A stretch of DNA of 64,000 nucleotides from Alicyclobacillus fastidiosus (GTDB taxonomy: Bacteria; Bacillota; Bacilli; Alicyclobacillales; Alicyclobacillaceae): contig NZ_CP104067.1 in the NCBI RefSeq assembly GCF_026651875.1, forward strand, positions 5,322,501 to 5,386,500. Direction: 5' to 3'. This document shows, in pieces, positions 59,984 to 64,000 of the stretch. Below the pieces are notes generated by a model. That model was not told where the DNA came from and ran no database searches. It was given only the letters and a program-made list of their open reading frames with translations. Position 1 is the stretch's first letter; each line of letters opens with the position of its first letter. The translations under genes and the position numbers were made by a program.

Positions 59984-61993
59984 ATGATTGTTTTGCAAGT
60001 AAGTCATGTGAAAAAGAGTTATGACACCGTGGACGTCCTTCACGATGCGTCATTGATGGTTCGGCTTGGGGATAAGTTGGGGCTCGTGGGTCGCAACGGG
60101 GCGGGTAAATCGACACTCGTCCGCATCGTCACGGGGCAGGAACAGCCCGATTCGGGGCTTGTCACCTGGCGTGAAGGGACAACGGTCGGCTACGTGTCCC
60201 AATTTGTCGATCCGCCCGAGCGCTCGACGGTCTACAGCTTCGTCGCACAAGCGCGGGCCCACCTGGAGACCATGGAGCAGAATCTGCGCAAATACGAGCG
60301 ACAAATGGCAGACCCAGACGTGTATCAGGACGAAGCGCGCTTTGAACAGTTGAGTACTGCCTACGATACGTTGTCCAGGCGCTTTCAGGACGAAGGCGGC
60401 TACGCGTGGCAGACCGACATCCGCCGCGTCCTGTCAGGGCTTCAGTTCCCTAGGGAAATGCACGAGATGCCCGTCTCTTCCCTGAGCGGCGGTCAGAAGA
60501 CGCGCCTCTCACTGGCGCGGCTCCTAGCCGCCCAGCCGGACCTCCTCGTCCTCGACGAGCCGACAAACTATCTCGACACCGAGACGCTGACGTGGCTCGA
60601 GCAGTTTCTCAAGGGCTATTCAGGCAGCATCTTGGTGGTTTCGCACGATCGCTACTTTTTAGACGAGGTCACCACGCATACGGTCGAATTGGAACAGGGA
60701 GTCACCACGAGTTACACCGGCAATTACGAGGCGTATATGGAACAGAAAGTCGAAGCTCGCCTCCGGCAGGCGAAACAGTTTGCGCAGCAACAGGAGGAGA
60801 TCGAGAAGATCGAGCTGTTCGTCGCCAAAAACCTGGCCCGCGCTTCAACGACAAAGCGGGCGCAGAGTCGGCGCAAGATGCTCGAGCGGATGGAACGAAT
60901 CGACCAACCCGACGGCGATCAGGCGAAGGTACATCTCTCGTTCGCCGCAGACAGGCCGTCGGGACGGGACGTGTTACACGTATCCGACGTGTCCATCGGC
61001 TACGCCGCGAACTTGTTGGCGAGTCACGTGTCCTTCCGGCTGGAACGCGGCATGAGACTGGCCGTCCTCGGCCCCAACGGAGCTGGAAAGAGCACGTTGA
61101 TGAAGACATTATTGCGTCAGGTCGAACCCCTTCGCGGTTCCATCGACTTCGGACAACACGTGCAAGTTGGTTACTACGACCAGGAACAGTCTGACCTCGA
61201 TGCGACGAAGACGGTCCTCAGCCAAGTCTGGGACGAGCATCCACTGATGGATCGAACGACCGTGCGCAGCGCACTCGCACAGTTCCTCTTCCGTGGCAAC
61301 GACGTCGATAAACCGGTGGCGGGGCTCAGCGGCGGTGAACGCAGTCGCCTCAACCTGTGCCGACTGATGTTACGGCGTGCGAACACCCTGTTCATGGACG
61401 AGCCGACCAACCATCTCGACATCCCCAGCAAAGAGGCACTCGAGGCGGCACTGGTGGATTACGACGGCACACTTTTGTTTATCTCGCACGACCGTTACTT
61501 TATTGACGCAATTGCGACACACGTGGGGATTTTGTCGAAGGATGGATTGACCTTATACATCGGCAACTACACCGATTATCGAGAGAAGTTGGCGGAGAAT
61601 GAACGTATTCGAGAGATAGAAGCGGGTACCGGCGCCAAGTCAACCAAAGGAACGCCGCCAACCCTACCTGGAAAAGTCCAAAGCGGAGTCAAACCGGACC
61701 AGCAAGAGCAAAATGCAACGCGCCGACGCATACGCTCCTCTGACGTCCGCAAGGCACAAGAGGCTGTCGAGCGCTTCGAACAATTATCCACAGCGTGTGA
61801 AGTGGAGATGGAACAAGTGGCGACCGCGTTGTCTGAGGCAGCACAAAACCAGGATTTAACTCGCCTCTACGAGCTCGAGGCCCAGTTGAAAAGCCTGGCT
61901 GAGCGCCACGAGGATGCCCTCCTGCGGTGGGAGCAGGCGTCCCTTGACCTCGAGCAGTTAGAACGGGAATTGGCCGCACAGGACCTCTCCTGA
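59984..61993 (+). CDS. ABC-F family ATPase
   Basis: A 669-residue protein with two ABC domains and no membrane segment: Walker A GRNGAGKST and GPNGAGKST, signatures LSGGQKTRL and LSGGERSRL, and Walker B VLDEPTNYLD and FMDEPTNHLD. A linker rich in charged residues (around 250-310) lies between, and a C-terminal coiled-coil follows. The ABC-F family acts on ribosomes or as translation factors; some confer antibiotic resistance. It is divergent from the PAP2 operon. Confidence 0.9.
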   Translation: MIVLQVSHVKKSYDTVDVLHDASLMVRLGDKLGLVGRNGAGKSTLVRIVTGQEQPDSGLVTWREGTTVGYVSQFVDPPERSTVYSFVAQARAHLETMEQNLRKYERQMADPDVYQDEARFEQLSTAYDTLSRRFQDEGGYAWQTDIRRVLSGLQFPREMHEMPVSSLSGGQKTRLSLARLLAAQPDLLVLDEPTNYLDTETLTWLEQFLKGYSGSILVVSHDRYFLDEVTTHTVELEQGVTTSYTGNYEAYMEQKVEARLRQAKQFAQQQEEIEKIELFVAKNLARASTTKRAQSRRKMLERMERIDQPDGDQAKVHLSFAADRPSGRDVLHVSDVSIGYAANLLASHVSFRLERGMRLAVLGPNGAGKSTLMKTLLRQVEPLRGSIDFGQHVQVGYYDQEQSDLDATKTVLSQVWDEHPLMDRTTVRSALAQFLFRGNDVDKPVAGLSGGERSRLNLCRLMLRRANTLFMDEPTNHLDIPSKEALEAALVDYDGTLLFISHDRYFIDAIATHVGILSKDGLTLYIGNYTDYREKLAENERIREIEAGTGAKSTKGTPPTLPGKVQSGVKPDQQEQNATRRRIRSSDVRKAQEAVERFEQLSTACEVEMEQVATALSEAAQNQDLTRLYELEAQLKSLAERHEDALLRWEQASLDLEQLERELAAQDLS

Positions 61994-62043
61994 GGCGAAC
62001 GCGGTCGCGATGCGCATGGCCCATCCCGGAAGCGCATCGCCGT

Positions 62044-62174
62044 TGTGGACAACATATCCACACTATACACAGACTTATCCACAGTCTGCAGGGGCTACAT
62101 TTCGAGGTTTTTCGACGTTTTTCCACATGATCCACAACCGTGTTCCACAAGCTTGTGCACAAGGCTGTGGATGA
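62044..62174. repeat. Cluster of DnaA-box-like 9-mers
   Basis: Within 131 bases there are about nine matches to TTATCCACA. One is perfect at 62075-62083. One-mismatch copies lie at 62054-62062, 62119-62127 and 62128-62136, and in reverse at 62044-62052 and 62166-62174. Two-mismatch copies lie at 62063-62071, 62141-62149 and the palindrome near 62154-62162. It lies between the stops of convergent genes, so it is not a promoter region. No dnaA or dnaN is nearby, so it is a candidate DnaA-titration cluster rather than oriC. Confidence 0.7.
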
Positions 62175-62191
62175 TTTGTCGAAGCAGCACC

Positions 62192-63223
62192 CTATATCGC
62201 AGAAGAGCCCCAGGACTGCCAGGTGTGGAGGGGCAGTTGCGCGTAGGCGTTGAGCGACAAGTCGCTCACCTTCCCCTGTTGCGCGCGGTAGTAACCTGCG
62301 CTCGCAATCATCGCAGCGTTGTCCGTACACCACCGCAGAGGCGGAAAGACGACATCGATGCCCTCTCGTTCGCCGAACTCGCCAAGGCGGGCGCGAAGGC
62401 CGCGATTGGCTGCGACGCCCCCCGCTACCACCAACCGCGTGTAGCCCGTGTGATGAAGCGCCCGCCTGGTCTTCTCCACCAGAACGTCGATGACAGCGTC
62501 CTGAAAGCTTGCGCAGACGTCCTCGACGCAGATTTCCTCGCGCCGATTCCGCTGCTTGGTCAAAGCGTTGTTGACCGCCGATTTCAAGCCGCTGAAGCTA
62601 AAATCGTATCCTTCTTCCTCCAGTAGGCCACGCGGAAACGAATACGCCTCTCCGTTGCCCGTCAAGGCCAACTTGTCCACTTTGGGCCCGCCTGGATAGG
62701 ACAGCCCGAGCAGCCGTGCGACCTTGTCGTACGCCTCACCCGCTGCATCGTCTCGCGTCTCACCTAATTTCGCAAAGCAAAACTGCTCGTCGACAGTCAA
62801 CAACTCCGTGTGCCCTCCGGACACGACCAAACAGAGAAAGGGTGGGCGCACGTCGGTTCCAATCGTCGCCGCGGCCACGTGGCCGGCGATGTGGTGCACA
62901 CCAATCAGTGGTTTCCCGGTGGCGAGTGCATACCCTTTGGCGGCCGAGACGCCAACGAGGAGGGACCCGAGCAGTCCCGGACCACATGTGACGGCAATGG
63001 CATCCACATCCGCCCAGTTCATCGAGGCATTCCGGAAGGTGTTCTCGACGACGCGCGTGATGTCCTCGACGTGGTGTCTCGAGGCCACTTCCGGGACAAC
63101 CCCGCCGAACGCGGCGTGGATCTCCATCTGCGTGGCGGTGACTTCGCTCAGCAACTCCCTTCCGTCCCGAACCAGGGCCGCGGACGTTTCATCACAACTC
63201 GTTTCAATGCCTAGAATGATCAA
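62192..63223 (-). CDS. tsaD: tRNA N6-adenosine threonylcarbamoyltransferase
   Basis: A 343-residue ASKHA-fold protein that transfers threonylcarbamoyl to A37 of ANN-decoding tRNAs. It has LGIETSCDETSAALV, GPGLLGSLLVG, the metal histidines in HHIAGHVAAA, and FLCLVVSGGHTELL. The TTG start overlaps the rimI stop and has GGGGGAG 8 bases upstream; an open frame farther upstream is not TsaD-like. It forms an operon with tsaB and rimI. Confidence 0.95.
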   Translation of the reverse strand: MIILGIETSCDETSAALVRDGRELLSEVTATQMEIHAAFGGVVPEVASRHHVEDITRVVENTFRNASMNWADVDAIAVTCGPGLLGSLLVGVSAAKGYALATGKPLIGVHHIAGHVAAATIGTDVRPPFLCLVVSGGHTELLTVDEQFCFAKLGETRDDAAGEAYDKVARLLGLSYPGGPKVDKLALTGNGEAYSFPRGLLEEEGYDFSFSGLKSAVNNALTKQRNRREEICVEDVCASFQDAVIDVLVEKTRRALHHTGYTRLVVAGGVAANRGLRARLGEFGEREGIDVVFPPLRWCTDNAAMIASAGYYRAQQGKVSDLSLNAYAQLPLHTWQSWGSSAI

Positions 63224-63720
63224 ATCAGTTCTCCCCCGGCCTTCACACTGTCCATCGGCGGTAAATCTACCCACATGATGATGGCGTCCTCGCGGTTGTC
63301 CGTATAATACCCTTTCCGCAGGCCGACGCGCTCAAATCCGTACTTCCGATAGAGGTTTTGAGCGACGGTATTCGACACGCGCACTTCCAGCGTCATCTTG
63401 CGACCACCGCTCGACGCGCACATCGACATCAGCGTGCGAAGTAACTTTTCACCTAGTTTGCGGCCGCGAAAATCGGGATCGACGGCGATATTCGTGACAT
63501 GTCCTTCGTCGAGGATCATCCACAGCCCACCGTAGCCGACGACGCGGCCGTCGAGCTCTGCCACAACGTAGCGGGCAAGCCGGTTCTCCACCAGTTCACC
63601 GAGAAAAGCAGCTCGCGACCACGGGGCTGTAAAGGCGCGGTGCTCGACGCGGAGCACCTCATCGAGATCCTGGAGCAGCATTCGACGAATGACCAGTTTT
63701 TCTGTACTTTCTGCACTCAT
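63220..63720 (-). CDS. rimI: Ribosomal-protein-S18-alanine N-acetyltransferase
   Basis: A 166-residue GNAT acetyltransferase with VTNIAVDPDFRGRKLGEKLL (acetyl-CoA loop) and NLYRKYGFERVGLRKGYY. Placement between tsaB and tsaD is the usual rimI arrangement. The start MSAEST has GGGAGG 10 bases upstream and overlaps the tsaB stop (ATGA). Confidence 0.93.
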   Translation of the reverse strand: MSAESTEKLVIRRMLLQDLDEVLRVEHRAFTAPWSRAAFLGELVENRLARYVVAELDGRVVGYGGLWMILDEGHVTNIAVDPDFRGRKLGEKLLRTLMSMCASSGGRKMTLEVRVSNTVAQNLYRKYGFERVGLRKGYYTDNREDAIIMWVDLPPMDSVKAGGELI

Positions 63721-64000
63721 GGTCGCGCGCCTCCCTCTCGCTGCGATTGCAATTTGGCTTCCGCTTCTACAGGCAATGCATAATCGGGTAAAACCGTGTG
63801 GATGCGTTCCCCTTCGAAAACTGGATAATCGTCTTTCAGGGAGAGTCGGAAAAGCGCATCCGAAAACCTCGTACACACGTCGCTCCATGTCGCAAATTGA
63901 AACGCATGCCGACTGCAGTGCGGTTCTAATTCCGCCTGCGGCAAGTCGTGCACCAACAAAGGTATCCCGCAAGCCTTCCCGCCTGGCACCTCGTTTAACC
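63717..64000 (-). CDS. tsaB: TsaB, C-terminal part, cut by the window edge
   Basis: The frame is open to the right edge. The last about 94 residues include a VLPDYALPVEAEAKLQ ending, like the PxYLRxxxAE tail of TsaB, the partner of TsaD in threonylcarbamoyl-adenosine synthesis. The N-terminal ATPase-like half lies outside the window. Order tsaB-rimI-tsaD supports the call. Confidence 0.8.
   Translation of the reverse strand, partial: LNEVPGGKACGIPLLVHDLPQAELEPHCSRHAFQFATWSDVCTRFSDALFRLSLKDDYPVFEGERIHTVLPDYALPVEAEAKLQSQREGGARP

Noticed and set aside
62044..62174. Chromosomal origin oriC
   Set aside because: No dnaA or dnaN gene nearby and no clear AT-rich unwinding element; the neighbours are tsaD and an ABC-F gene.

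Overview
The window looks like a chromosomal segment of an Alicyclobacillus-like member of the Bacillota (Firmicutes). The 16S sequence, CIRCE-controlled groESL, a PurR-type operator on a purBCSQLFMHD operon, a guanine riboswitch on guaA, a BirA-type operator, strong GGAGG ribosome binding sites and frequent GTG/TTG starts all fit. The genus is an inference from reading the 16S; no database search was possible.

Left part (1-20.9 kb). This is an accessory region. A probable aromatic-acid (phthalate-type) catabolic island holds an ACS-type MFS transporter, a Gfo/Idh/MocA dehydrogenase, a small zinc-ribbon protein, a Rieske oxygenase and a class II aldolase/decarboxylase on the minus strand. A LysR regulator and a 4,5-dihydroxyphthalate-decarboxylase-like protein lie divergently. 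Next come a biotin ECF transporter (bioY opposite an ATPase and a fused ATPase-EcfT gene, with a BirA-like operator between), a quinone oxidoreductase, cysH, a detached purN, an aminotransferase, an FSR-type MFS exporter, an NCS2 permease, an internally duplicated GT2 glycosyltransferase, uppP, a DinB-family protein and an AhpD/CMD-family protein.

Middle (21.4-42 kb). A minus-strand rRNA operon (16S-23S-5S, no spacer tRNAs seen) has a recognisable promoter and terminator. It lies beyond an EamA transporter. Then come the pur operon (purB-C-S-Q-L-F-M-H-D, PurR boxes upstream of purB) and a guaA-pbuG operon under a guanine riboswitch whose aptamer, antiterminator and terminator can all be traced.

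Right part (42-64 kb). It contains a MoxR / DUF58 / transglutaminase operon, two L,D-transpeptidases, a DUF1653 protein, a polysaccharide (glycogen-like) group (DUF4912, a GH57-GT4 fusion, a sugar nucleotidyltransferase, GH15), groESL, an overlapping PAP2 / 5-formyl-THF cyclo-ligase / MobA-like / molybdopterin-binding / MobB operon, an ABC-F ATPase, a dense DnaA-box-like cluster between convergent genes, and tsaD-rimI-tsaB (tsaB cut by the window edge).

Most noteworthy: the DnaA-box cluster at 62044-62174, the hybrid phthalate-type gene set with its embedded zinc-ribbon ORF, the tandem GT2 protein, the GH57-GT4 fusion operon, and the riboswitch locus whose promoter -10 box contains the stop codon of the gene before it.
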